Source: Enterovibrio qingdaonensis (GTDB taxonomy: Bacteria; Pseudomonadota; Gammaproteobacteria; Enterobacterales; Vibrionaceae). From it: a stretch of 64,000 nucleotides of DNA. Location: positions 246,312 to 310,311 of the forward strand of contig NZ_JAJUBB010000005.1 in the NCBI RefSeq assembly GCF_028683135.1, in the 5' to 3' direction. Within the stretch, counting starts at the first letter, position 1, and the number at the start of each line of letters is the position of its first letter. This document shows positions 55,791-64,000 of the stretch, piece after piece. Position numbers and translations under genes: made by a program. A model generated the notes under the pieces. It had not been told where the DNA came from. It ran no database searches and worked only from the letters and a program-made list of their open reading frames with translations.

Positions 55791-56636
55791 TCAGTTAGCA
55801 AAACGACCCAGCGTAACACGATCAAGGCCGGCATAATCGTGCAGTGTCTCAACGTCGACAAATCCTGCATCAGAAAAAATCGTGCGAACAGGTTCACCTT
55901 GGTCATACCCGTGCTCAATCAAAAGCCACCCATCTTGAGCAAGAAACGATGGGCTTTGCTGACAAATATGCCGAATATCCGCCAATCCGTGATCGTCTGC
56001 AATCAGAGCCGATTTGGGCTCAAAACGCACATCCCCCTGAGACAGGTGCGGGTCTTCTGGGTCAATATAAGGCGGATTACTGACAATCATGGAGAATGTC
56101 TGCGCAGGTACGTTATCAAACCAACTGCTCTGCTTAAAATGGGCATTAGTAATACCATTTTCAAGCTGATTGCGCTCAGCCAACGCGACGGCTTCTGAAC
56201 GAAGGTCTACACCCATCACCTGCACATCTTTTCGTTCACTTGCAATTGATAGTGCAATTGCGCCTGTCCCCGTTCCCAGATCCAGCACTGCGCTTGCATC
56301 AGGTGACAATCGTTCTAACGCGAGCTCCACTAAACGCTCCGTATCAGGACGCGGGATCAACGTGCTTGGTTCCACATTTAGGCGTAAAGACCAAAAATCA
56401 CGATAACCAATGATATAAGCAACAGGTTCACCAAGTTGTCTACGGGCAACTAACGCATTGAACGCGTCACACTCCTGTTCAGTCAGAACTTTGTCTGACC
56501 AGGTGTAGAGATAACTGCTTGGTTTGTCGAGGACATGACACAGCAACACTGAGGCATCAATTCTCGGTGAAGGGCTTTGATGTTCTGCTAACAAATGCGC
56601 TGCATCACGCAGCGCATTTTCAATACTGATTGGCAT
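55791..56636 (-). CDS. prmC: Release-factor glutamine N5-methyltransferase
   Basis: 281 residues. SAM motif VLDLGTGTGAIALSIASE and the NPPY active site in MIVSNPPYIDPEDPHLSQGD. It methylates the Gln of the GGQ motif in RF1 and RF2. Its ATG overlaps the prfA stop (TAATG), so it is coupled to its substrate gene. Confidence 0.97.
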   Translation of the reverse strand: MPISIENALRDAAHLLAEHQSPSPRIDASVLLCHVLDKPSSYLYTWSDKVLTEQECDAFNALVARRQLGEPVAYIIGYRDFWSLRLNVEPSTLIPRPDTERLVELALERLSPDASAVLDLGTGTGAIALSIASERKDVQVMGVDLRSEAVALAERNQLENGITNAHFKQSSWFDNVPAQTFSMIVSNPPYIDPEDPHLSQGDVRFEPKSALIADDHGLADIRHICQQSPSFLAQDGWLLIEHGYDQGEPVRTIFSDAGFVDVETLHDYAGLDRVTLGRFAN

Positions 56637-57724
56637 TAGTGCTGTTCAGCCAACGCCGCAAGTTGGTCAGCTTGGAACTCTTGATTGATAGGTTCAATCA
56701 GACAGTTCAGATCCCCTTCCATCACGTCATCCAAACGGTAAACCGTCAAAGTGATGCGGTGGTCAGATACTCGACCTTGTGGGTAGTTGTAAGTACGGAT
56801 ACGGTCTGAACGGTCACCTGAGCCAAGTAGGTTACGGCGCGTACTCGCTTGTTCAGCTGCGCGTTTTTCCTCTTCTGCTTTGATCAGACGAGCTGCCAGT
56901 ACAGACATCGCTTTCGCTTTGTTCTTGTGCTGTGAACGCTCGTCCTGACACTCTACCACTGTGCCTGTTGGTAAGTGGGTAATACGAATAGCAGAATCGG
57001 TGGTGTTAACGTGCTGACCACCAGCACCCGACGAACGGAACGTATCAATTTTCAGGTCTGCTGGATTGATGTCAGGAATTTCCGCTTCTGGAATTTCCGG
57101 CAAGATCGCAACGGTACACGCTGATGTGTGCACACGACCTTGAGATTCAGTTGCAGGAACACGCTGAACACGGTGACCGCCTGATTCAAACTTCAATACG
57201 CCGTAAGCACCGTCTCCAGAGATTTTCGCAACCATCTCTTTGTAACCGCCTTGCTCAGAGTTATTGGCGTTGATCACTTCAACACGCCAGCCTTTAGATT
57301 CTGCAAAACGGCTGTACATACGGAACAAATCACCCGCAAAGATACCCGCTTCATCGCCACCTGCGCCGGCACGAATCTCAACAAAGCAGTTACGCTCATC
57401 GTTAGGATCTTTAGGGATCAATAGCACCTGAAGTTCATCGGTAAGGCGCGAAATTTCGCTCTTCGCCGCTTTCACTTCTTCTTGTGCCATTTCGCGCATT
57501 TCAGGATCGTCTTCGTTCGCCATTTCCTGCGCAGCTTCCAGATCATCAACCGCCTGTTTATAGGCGTTGAAGCACATGGTCACTTCTTCCAACTGGCTGT
57601 ACTCTTTCGACAGCGCGCGGAATTTTTCCTGATCACCGATGATGCCTGGATCACCCAGCAAATGTTGTACTTCTTCGTAGCGCTCACTGAGCACTTCTAG
57701 TTTGGTGAGAATAGATGGTTTCAT
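56636..57724 (-). CDS. prfA: Peptide chain release factor 1
   Basis: 362 residues. The GGQ motif is [18 protein letters not shown] and the stop-codon recognition part contains [14 protein letters not shown], consistent with RF1 (PxT). It ends translation at UAA and UAG. A complete RF1 is relevant to the amber codon at 20746, which it would read. Confidence 0.97.
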   Translation of the reverse strand: MKPSILTKLEVLSERYEEVQHLLGDPGIIGDQEKFRALSKEYSQLEEVTMCFNAYKQAVDDLEAAQEMANEDDPEMREMAQEEVKAAKSEISRLTDELQVLLIPKDPNDERNCFVEIRAGAGGDEAGIFAGDLFRMYSRFAESKGWRVEVINANNSEQGGYKEMVAKISGDGAYGVLKFESGGHRVQRVPATESQGRVHTSACTVAILPEIPEAEIPDINPADLKIDTFRSSGAGGQHVNTTDSAIRITHLPTGTVVECQDERSQHKNKAKAMSVLAARLIKAEEEKRAAEQASTRRNLLGSGDRSDRIRTYNYPQGRVSDHRITLTVYRLDDVMEGDLNCLIEPINQEFQADQLAALAEQH

Positions 57725-57737
57725 AGTAATTCTTAAA

Positions 57738-58997
57738 CTATTTCAGGGGATCCAGACCAAGGCTTTGACGCAGCGTTTCAAGCGTACGTTCGTCACCGTT
57801 TCTGGCGGCTTCTTGCATGGCCTGGGTCGGGGCATGGATCAGTTTGTTGGTTAATTTATTACTTAGCTCGGCCACGACTTTGGCCGGGTCTGCACCACTT
57901 GCTAAAGACTGCAGACTTTTACTGAGTAACTCATCTTTTAATGCTTCAGAGTGGGCGCGGTATTGCTTGATGCTATCGACAGCATCGCGTGAACGCATCC
58001 ACGTCATAAAACTGTAGCTTTCCTCGTCAACGATGGCTTCAGCCTGCACTGCAGCTGCTTTGCGTTGCTCTCGGTTTCGTTCAACGATCGAGTGCAAATC
58101 ATCAACGGTATAGAGGTAGGCATCATTCAAATCGCCCACTTCTTCTTCGATATCTCGAGGCACCGCGATATCAATCAACAGCATCGGCTGGTGACGACGT
58201 GCTTTGATCGCTTTTTCAACCATGCCCTTACCAATGATTGGCAACGGTGCAGCAGTTGAACTGATGACGATGTCAGCTTTGTGCATGTGCTCTGGAATCT
58301 CTTCCAAAGAAATGATCTCTGCGCCAAATGCATCTGCAAACGGTTTTGCTCGCTCGCGAGTACGGTTCGCAACAATGATGTTTTTGCACTTGTGTTCATA
58401 CAAATGCTTGGCAACCAACTCAATCGTTTCGCCAGCACCAACAAGCAACGCCGTTGACGTTTCTAACGATTCAAAGATCTGACGTGCGAGTGAGCAAGCA
58501 GCAAATGCAACGGATACAGCGTTACCACCGATGTCAGTTTCAGTTCGCACTCGTTTCGCTACGGTGAAGGTTTTGTGGAACAAACGTTCGAGAGCACCGT
58601 TGATCGCATCATTATCGACCGATTCCGCGTAGGCTTGCTTCACCTGACCTAAGATTTGAGGCTCACCCAAAACGAGAGAGTCCAATCCACATGCAACTCG
58701 CATTAAGTGTTGGGCAGCTGCCTGATCGTGATGCGTATAAAGACAAGGTAACAGAGTATCGCTATCAAGGTGATGAAAGTCTTGTAGCCAATCAACAACC
58801 GTCCCAGGGCTTGGATGATCTATTTCACAATAGATTTCGGTCCGGTTACAGGTAGACACAATAACCCCGCTCTGCACCACCTGCTTTTCTTTTAGCTGGT
58901 TAAGCGCATCTTGAAGTTGTTGTGGTGAAAAAGCGACTTTTTCACGCAAATCGACTGTAGCAGTCTTATGATTGATTCCGAGAACTAACAAGCTCAT
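57738..58997 (-). CDS. hemA: Glutamyl-tRNA reductase
   Basis: 419 residues. The catalytic Cys is in [13 protein letters not shown] and the NADPH domain has [20 protein letters not shown]. It makes glutamate-1-semialdehyde, the first step of heme synthesis by the C5 route. It is divergent from lolB, as in E. coli and vibrios. Confidence 0.97.
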   Translation of the reverse strand: MSLLVLGINHKTATVDLREKVAFSPQQLQDALNQLKEKQVVQSGVIVSTCNRTEIYCEIDHPSPGTVVDWLQDFHHLDSDTLLPCLYTHHDQAAAQHLMRVACGLDSLVLGEPQILGQVKQAYAESVDNDAINGALERLFHKTFTVAKRVRTETDIGGNAVSVAFAACSLARQIFESLETSTALLVGAGETIELVAKHLYEHKCKNIIVANRTRERAKPFADAFGAEIISLEEIPEHMHKADIVISSTAAPLPIIGKGMVEKAIKARRHQPMLLIDIAVPRDIEEEVGDLNDAYLYTVDDLHSIVERNREQRKAAAVQAEAIVDEESYSFMTWMRSRDAVDSIKQYRAHSEALKDELLSKSLQSLASGADPAKVVAELSNKLTNKLIHAPTQAMQEAARNGDERTLETLRQSLGLDPLK

Positions 58998-59286
58998 TAA
59001 GCAGGGTTACCGACAGCACCAGGTGAAATCCGAGCCGTGGATTTTACTTTATGGGCCCGTCGAATAAAAGATAACATTATATTCCCTATCCCGCTAACAA
59101 AGCGAAGTGTGATTTTTTCGCCACAGGTCATGCAGTTGTGTTGATTTTATAGACAACACTTGAGCCTTGGGCACTTGTCGCCAACTTGGCGATTTAGCAC
59201 AAACCCAACTGAATCGAGATTTATCAAAGCAACGCAGATATAATCCAAGGACTCCGAGTACGTTGGAGTTTGACATGGAGTTATCA

Positions 59287-59895
59287 ATGTATCGACAACT
59301 ACGCCTCATTATTGGGCTCTTACTTAGCTTTCTCAGCCTTTCCGGTTGTACGACCACGCCTCCTGTCCCGCTAACACAATGGGAAACGCATCAAACCGCA
59401 CTGTCAGACATTCAAAACTTCACCGTTAAAGGTAAAGTTGCACTCATTAGCCCAGAGCAACGTGTCTCTGCCAATTTCGTATGGCAGCAGCAAGGCGATA
59501 ATTTATCACTACGCCTAACGAATTTTTTGGGTGCCACCCTTTTGAAACTGGATGCAACCCCTCATCGTGCGGAATTGACGGATAACGACGGAAAGCGATA
59601 TGTAGGTGGAAACGCTGCCAATCTATTGAAATCTCTCACTGGCATAGCATTACCTGTCGATGACATGATGTTCTGGATCAAGGGGCTTCCTGCTGCTGGC
59701 AACGAATACCAACTTGGTGCGGATAACCGTCTGGCATCACTCAGCGAGAACCCAATCGGCTCAAATAAGCCCGGTTGGCAGTTGGATTACCTCAGCTATG
59801 ACAGTAACACCGCGAGTTTACTGCCCGCTAAAATTAAAATGTTTAAAAATGACCAGAAAGTGAATCTTGTCATTTCTCAGTGGACGTACAAATGA
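59287..59895 (+). CDS. lolB: Outer-membrane lipoprotein receptor LolB
   Basis: 202 residues from the ATG at 59287; an in-frame ATG at 59275 is equally well placed after a GGAG. The signal [20 protein letters not shown] ends in a Cys (lipobox LSGC). The body shows LolB features: [40 protein letters not shown] and [11 protein letters not shown]. It receives lipoproteins from LolA and inserts them in the outer membrane. Confidence 0.94.
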   Translation: MYRQLRLIIGLLLSFLSLSGCTTTPPVPLTQWETHQTALSDIQNFTVKGKVALISPEQRVSANFVWQQQGDNLSLRLTNFLGATLLKLDATPHRAELTDNDGKRYVGGNAANLLKSLTGIALPVDDMMFWIKGLPAAGNEYQLGADNRLASLSENPIGSNKPGWQLDYLSYDSNTASLLPAKIKMFKNDQKVNLVISQWTYK

Positions 59896-60746
59896 CGCAT
59901 CAGCCATCTGTTTGGCCATCACCTGCCAAACTAAATTTATTTCTTTATATCACTGGTCAACGTGAAAACGGCTATCACGACCTCCAAACGCTGTTTCAAT
60001 TTGTCGACTACGGTGACACCTTAACCATCACGCCAAACGATTCAGGCTTGGTGACCCTGTCTCCTGACATTGAAGGCGTGAATGTAGAAGATAACCTTGT
60101 TTACCGTGCAGCAATGGCAATCAAGGCGAAAACTGACTCCCCATTGGGTGCCCATATTCACATCGATAAAATTCTGCCCATGGGCGGCGGCCTAGGCGGC
60201 GGCTCTTCGAATGCAGCAACGACATTGATTGCACTGAATTATCTTTGGGGTACTCAGATTTCTATCGATGAGTTGGCAGAAATGGGATTGGCTCTCGGTG
60301 CGGATGTGCCAGTATTTGTACGCGGAACAACGGCGTTTGCTGAAGGTGTCGGAGAAAAGCTGCAACCCGCCGACGCACCAGAGAAATGGTATTTAGTGGC
60401 AAAACCGGATGTTAGCATCGCCACAGCCAAAATTTTTGGACACAAGAATCTGACTCGCAATACACCAAAACGCACATTAAATGAGCTATTGGCAGAAAAA
60501 CACGAAAACGATTGCGAAAAGATTGTCAGAGAGTTGTTCCCAGAGGTTGATAAGGCTATTTCGTGGCTGCTAGAATACGCGCCGTCAAGATTGACTGGAA
60601 CAGGTGCCTGCGTTTTCGCTGAGTTCGAAAATGAAGCTGAAGCCCGTTCGACATTAAACAAATTGCCCGACTGGCTCACAGGGTTTGTGGCGCGAGGTGT
60701 GAATACTTCACCTCTTCACACTAAACTAAGCGCACTTACACAATGA
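59892..60746 (+). CDS. ispE: 4-diphosphocytidyl-2-C-methyl-D-erythritol kinase
   Basis: 284 residues from the ATG at 59892, which overlaps the lolB stop by four bases. GHMP-kinase motifs are [39 protein letters not shown] and [12 protein letters not shown]. It acts in the MEP pathway of isoprenoid synthesis. Confidence 0.97.
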   Translation: MTHQPSVWPSPAKLNLFLYITGQRENGYHDLQTLFQFVDYGDTLTITPNDSGLVTLSPDIEGVNVEDNLVYRAAMAIKAKTDSPLGAHIHIDKILPMGGGLGGGSSNAATTLIALNYLWGTQISIDELAEMGLALGADVPVFVRGTTAFAEGVGEKLQPADAPEKWYLVAKPDVSIATAKIFGHKNLTRNTPKRTLNELLAEKHENDCEKIVRELFPEVDKAISWLLEYAPSRLTGTGACVFAEFENEAEARSTLNKLPDWLTGFVARGVNTSPLHTKLSALTQ

Positions 60747-60788
60747 GGCAGTCAACACTCAATGGATACAACCCCGAGGTTTTCCACC

Positions 60789-61733
60789 GTGCCTGATATG
60801 AAGCTGTTTGCTGGTAATGCAACGCCTGTACTCGCCCAACGCATCGCGAATCGCCTATATATGTCACTAGGTGACGCTACCGTTAGCCGTTTTTCTGACG
60901 GTGAAGTGTGTGTACAAATCAATGAAAACGTACGGGGTAGCGACGTATTCGTTATCCAGTCGACATGTGCGCCAACCAATGACAACCTGATGGAATTGGT
61001 TGTGATGATCGACGCACTGCGTCGCGCATCAGCTGGCCGAATCACTGCAGTTATTCCTTACTTTGGCTATGCGCGTCAGGACCGTCGTGTTCGTTCAGCG
61101 CGTGTGCCAATCACTGCGAAAGTTATCGCAGACTTCCTGTCTAACGTTGGTGTAGACCGCGTTCTGACTGTAGACCTGCACGCAGAGCAGATTCAAGGCT
61201 TCTTCGATGTGCCAGTGGACAACATCTTCGGTACGCCTGTTCTGCTTGAAGACATGCTGGCGAAGAAACTGGAAGATCCAGTTGTTGTTTCTCCAGACAT
61301 CGGTGGTGTAGTACGTGCTCGTGCAACAGCAAAACTGTTGGATGACACTGACATCGCAATCATCGACAAGCGTCGTCCACGTGCGAACGTTTCTCAGGTT
61401 ATGCACCTGATTGGCGACGTTGAAGGTCGTGACTGCATCATCGTTGACGACATGATCGACACCGGTGGTACTCTGTGTAAAGCAGCAGAAGCTCTGAAAA
61501 ACCGTGGCGCGAAGCGTGTATTCGCTTACGCAACTCACGCGGTATTCTCAGGCAACGCACCTCAGAACATCAAAGATTCAGTGATTGACGAAGTGATCGT
61601 AACTGACTCAATCCCACTGAGCGCGGAAATGCAAGCTACCGGTAAAGTGTCTCAACTGACACTGTCAGGCATGCTGGCTGAAGCTATCCGTCGCATCAGC
61701 AACGAAGAATCTATCTCTGCAATGTTCGATTAA
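60789..61733 (+). CDS. prs: Ribose-phosphate pyrophosphokinase
   Basis: 314 residues from a GTG at 60789 that gives the start [20 protein letters not shown], as in the E. coli enzyme; GAGG lies eight bases upstream. PRPP-binding motif is [20 protein letters not shown]; catalytic flexible loop [11 protein letters not shown]. It makes PRPP for nucleotide, His and Trp synthesis. A strong terminator follows. Confidence 0.97.
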   Translation: MPDMKLFAGNATPVLAQRIANRLYMSLGDATVSRFSDGEVCVQINENVRGSDVFVIQSTCAPTNDNLMELVVMIDALRRASAGRITAVIPYFGYARQDRRVRSARVPITAKVIADFLSNVGVDRVLTVDLHAEQIQGFFDVPVDNIFGTPVLLEDMLAKKLEDPVVVSPDIGGVVRARATAKLLDDTDIAIIDKRRPRANVSQVMHLIGDVEGRDCIIVDDMIDTGGTLCKAAEALKNRGAKRVFAYATHAVFSGNAPQNIKDSVIDEVIVTDSIPLSAEMQATGKVSQLTLSGMLAEAIRRISNEESISAMFD

Positions 61734-61749
61734 TCGAAATTTGCCAGAG

Positions 61750-61780
61750 AAAAACGCCTCGCTTTCGCGGGGCGTTTTTG
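61750..61780 (+). terminator. Terminator after prs
   Basis: AAAAACGCC then CGC, loop TTT, GCG and GGCGTTTTT, with more T after it. The stem has one mismatch. Confidence 0.88.
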
Positions 61781-61877
61781 TTTTGCGCAGATAATGGTAG
61801 GATAAGCCGCTTTTGGCGCAGGTGGGTTTGCCGCTCTGTGCTCATCACTGAAAATTCAGAACAACGAGAATCTCTGC

Positions 61878-62468
61878 GTGAGCGATCAAATTCGTCTTTT
61901 AGTGGGTCTGGCAAATCCAGGGCCAGAATATGCTAAAACCCGTCACAACGCGGGTGCCTGGGTCGTTGAAGAGTTAGCGCGCATTCATAATGTGTCGCTG
62001 AAAGAAGACAAAAAATACTTTGGCTTGACTGCCAGAATCAGTGTGGGTGGTGAAGATCTGCGTTTGTTGATCCCTACTACCTTCATGAACCTGTCAGGTA
62101 AATCGGTTGCTGCGCTGGCAAAATTCTTCCAGATCAAACCGGAAGAAATCATGGTAGCGCATGATGAACTCGACTTACCGCCAGGTGTTGCCAAATTCAA
62201 GAAAGGTGGCGGTCACGGTGGCCATAATGGTCTTCGCGATATCATCAGCAAAATGGGCAACAACAAAGAATTCTATCGTCTTCGTGTCGGTATCGGTCAT
62301 CCGGGACACAAAGACAAAGTGGCAGGCTTTGTACTAACTAAAGCACCTGCCAACGAACATAGCCAAATCGAGCAAGCCGTTGATGAAGCCGTACGCTGCA
62401 TCGATATCTTGTTAAAAGACGATCTGGCCAAGGCGCAAAATCGCCTGCATACATTTAAAGCGCAATAA
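61878..62468 (+). CDS. pth: Peptidyl-tRNA hydrolase
   Basis: 196 residues from a GTG start. Catalytic signature [20 protein letters not shown] with the essential His, then [24 protein letters not shown] and [15 protein letters not shown]. It recycles tRNA from peptidyl-tRNA. Upstream of ychF as in most gammaproteobacteria. Confidence 0.97.
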   Translation: MSDQIRLLVGLANPGPEYAKTRHNAGAWVVEELARIHNVSLKEDKKYFGLTARISVGGEDLRLLIPTTFMNLSGKSVAALAKFFQIKPEEIMVAHDELDLPPGVAKFKKGGGHGGHNGLRDIISKMGNNKEFYRLRVGIGHPGHKDKVAGFVLTKAPANEHSQIEQAVDEAVRCIDILLKDDLAKAQNRLHTFKAQ

Positions 62469-62563
62469 GCCAAAAGGCCGTGCGCCGATACCAAACGGAT
62501 TAAATCATGAGCATTTAGTTCGAGCGGTATTATCCTGTTTCTACAACGAAAGGTTACCATCTC

Positions 62564-63655
62564 ATGGGTTTTAAATGCGGTATCGTTGGTTTGCCAAACG
62601 TCGGTAAATCAACTCTGTTCAACGCTCTGACCAAAGCAGGTATTGAAGCGGCTAACTTCCCGTTCTGTACTATCGAACCAAACACTGGCGTGGTACCAGT
62701 GCCAGATCTGCGTTTGGACGCACTGGCAAAAATCGTTAACCCACAGCGTATCCTGCCTACCACGATGGAATTCGTAGACATCGCAGGTCTGGTAGCGGGC
62801 GCATCTAAAGGTGAAGGTCTGGGTAACAAGTTCCTGGCTAACATCCGTGAAACTGATGCAATCGGCCACGTTGTTCGTTGTTTCGAAAACGACAACATCA
62901 TTCACGTTGCGGGTAAAGTAAACCCTGCTGACGATATCGATGTTATCAACACTGAGCTGGCTTTGTCTGACTTGGAAGCATGTGAACGTGCTATCCAACG
63001 CCAAGCAAAGAAAGCGAAAGGCGGTGATCGCGATGCGAAATTCGAAATCAGCGTTCTAGAAAAACTGCTTCCAGTTCTGGAAGAAGGCAACATGCTGCGT
63101 TCAGTGTCACTGACCAAAGAAGAAAAAGCAGCGGTTGATTACCTGAACTTCCTGACCATGAAGCCAACCATGTACATCGCGAACGTGAACGATGACGGTT
63201 TCGAAAACAACCCATACTTGGATATCGTTCGTGAAATCGCTGACGCAGAAGGCGCAACTGTTGTTGCTGTTTGTGCGGAGATCGAAGGCGAATTGTCTGA
63301 ACTGGACGCTGATGAAGCAGCAGTATTCCTAGAAGAAATGGGTCTGGAAGAACCAGGTCTGAACCGCGTTATTCGCGCAGGTTACGATCTGCTGACCCTG
63401 CAAACTTACTTCACCGCGGGTGTGAAGGAAGTGCGTGCATGGACCATCCCTGTTGGTGCAACTGCGCCACAAGCTGCAGGTAAAATCCACACTGACTTCG
63501 AAAAAGGCTTTATCCGTGCTGAAATCATCGGCTTTGATGACTTCATTCAAAACAACGGTGAAGCAGGTGCAAAAGTTGCCGGTAAATGGCGTTTGGAAGG
63601 TAAAGAATACATCGTTAAAGATGGCGACGTGATTCACTTCCGCTTTAACGTATAA
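62564..63655 (+). CDS. ychF: Ribosome-binding ATPase YchF
   Basis: 363 residues. The P-loop is [20 protein letters not shown], then [15 protein letters not shown] and [20 protein letters not shown]; the C-terminal TGS-like domain ends [12 protein letters not shown]. It is an Obg-family protein that prefers ATP. AAAGG lies before the ATG, and the gene is about 95 bases after pth. Confidence 0.97.
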   Translation: MGFKCGIVGLPNVGKSTLFNALTKAGIEAANFPFCTIEPNTGVVPVPDLRLDALAKIVNPQRILPTTMEFVDIAGLVAGASKGEGLGNKFLANIRETDAIGHVVRCFENDNIIHVAGKVNPADDIDVINTELALSDLEACERAIQRQAKKAKGGDRDAKFEISVLEKLLPVLEEGNMLRSVSLTKEEKAAVDYLNFLTMKPTMYIANVNDDGFENNPYLDIVREIADAEGATVVAVCAEIEGELSELDADEAAVFLEEMGLEEPGLNRVIRAGYDLLTLQTYFTAGVKEVRAWTIPVGATAPQAAGKIHTDFEKGFIRAEIIGFDDFIQNNGEAGAKVAGKWRLEGKEYIVKDGDVIHFRFNV

Positions 63656-63676
63656 GTATTTACTGCAAAGCATACT

Positions 63677-63704
63677 AAAAAGCTGGCTCTGGCCAGCTTT
63701 TTTT
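63677..63704 (+). terminator. Terminator after ychF
   Basis: AAAAAGCTGGC, loop TCTG, GCCAGCTTTTTTT. Confidence 0.92.
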
Positions 63705-63819
63705 CGTTCTAAGGTAACGAAAACGTGATATTCAAAAGGTGTGGTTGTTATAAATACCACCACATTGCTTAAATTCACACCGAAGTCGCTAAATCTCTAA
63801 AAAAACCTTGGAAAAAAGG

Positions 63820-63848
63820 TTGACGGCTAACGAGCGAATTCGCATAAT
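63820..63848 (+). promoter_or_regulatory. Promoter of tRNA-Met
   Basis: -35 TTGACG (63820–63825), 17-base spacer, -10 CATAAT (63843–63848), followed by the GC-rich discriminator GCGCCCCGC typical of stringently controlled stable-RNA promoters. It lies 39 bases upstream of the tRNA. Confidence 0.88.
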
Positions 63849-63887
63849 GCGCCCCGCACTCAGGGGGAAGCCTCTGAAATAAAAGAT

Positions 63888-63964
63888 GGCTACGTAGCTC
63901 AGTTGGTTAGAGCACATCACTCATAATGATGGGGTCACAGGTTCGAATCCCGTCGTAGCCACCA
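63888..63964 (+). tRNA. tRNA-Met, elongator (anticodon CAU)
   Basis: 77 bases with encoded CCA. Acceptor GGCTACG/CGTAGCC, D arm AGCTCAGTTGGTTAGAGC, anticodon stem CATCA/TGATG with loop CTCATAA, T arm with GGTTCGAATCC. As far as I can recall it is identical to E. coli metT/metU. The first pair G–C and acceptor stem exclude the initiator type. Confidence 0.97.
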
Positions 63965-64000
63965 TTCTTTTTAGTGCTCCGTTTTCAAAAGAAAACAACA

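Overview
The window is a chromosomal segment of a gammaproteobacterium, very probably a member of the Vibrionaceae. The evidence is the housekeeping block kdsA–sirB1–sirB2–prmC–prfA–hemA divergent from lolB–ispE–prs–pth–ychF, the end of a Pta that reads like the enterobacterial/vibrio enzyme, an elongator tRNA-Met that reads like the E. coli gene, a DUF3149 small protein, MetJ-box control of methionine uptake, and a CueR/CopA/CopG copper cluster. Genus and species cannot be fixed by eye. No phage, transposase, integrase or CRISPR array is visible.

Left part (1–16.6 kb): after the end of pta comes a long leftward operon for a three-carbon substrate. It encodes an ABC transporter (binding protein, two permeases, a DUF2160 membrane subunit, two ATPases) and a PEP-dependent dihydroxyacetone kinase split into DhaL, a DhaM-like EIIA, a separate HPr-like carrier, a small HTH protein and DhaK. 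Divergent from it is a fused, ATP-type DhaK–DhaL kinase. The intergenic region between them carries a phased set of TGTTTAGT repeats that looks like an operator array. A hybrid histidine kinase and a divergent HD-GYP response regulator follow, then two tandem RhtB/LysE exporters of equal length.

Middle (16.6–36.7 kb): a TRAP transporter operon of the TakP/mannitol-chloroaromatic type with two dyads upstream; remnants of a metal or heme uptake locus (a PepSY-TM C-terminal fragment and a DUF2946 gene with an in-frame amber codon); metNIQ under three tandem met boxes; a TSUP permease and a SelW-like protein; a compact four-gene operon of two DUF1538 membrane proteins, a PII-like protein and a CBS protein; a YfcH-type epimerase; ybbP–ybbA divergent from tesA with overlapping start codons; an SDR; a 21-residue membrane peptide gene with its own terminator; ybbN/cnoX; and a CHASE3-type chemoreceptor.

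Right part (36.7–64 kb): a PAF-AH-like hydrolase; cueR divergent from copA with a textbook 19-bp-spacer MerR promoter, then a 27-residue membrane peptide, an HMA-like protein and copG; two tandem TraB/GumN paralogues, one of which has lost the family motifs; three identical tRNA-Pro(UGG) genes flanked by decayed copies; smrA, a LysE exporter, an LprI-like protein and ybaK; a UshA/NutA nucleotidase; an NhaC-family carrier under met boxes (predicted MetT); a Cache chemoreceptor; and the conserved housekeeping block ending with tRNA-Met.

The best candidate for an undescribed system is the DUF1538–DUF1538–PII-like–CBS operon (25066–27348): two complementary membrane halves with two predicted small-molecule sensors, translationally linked.
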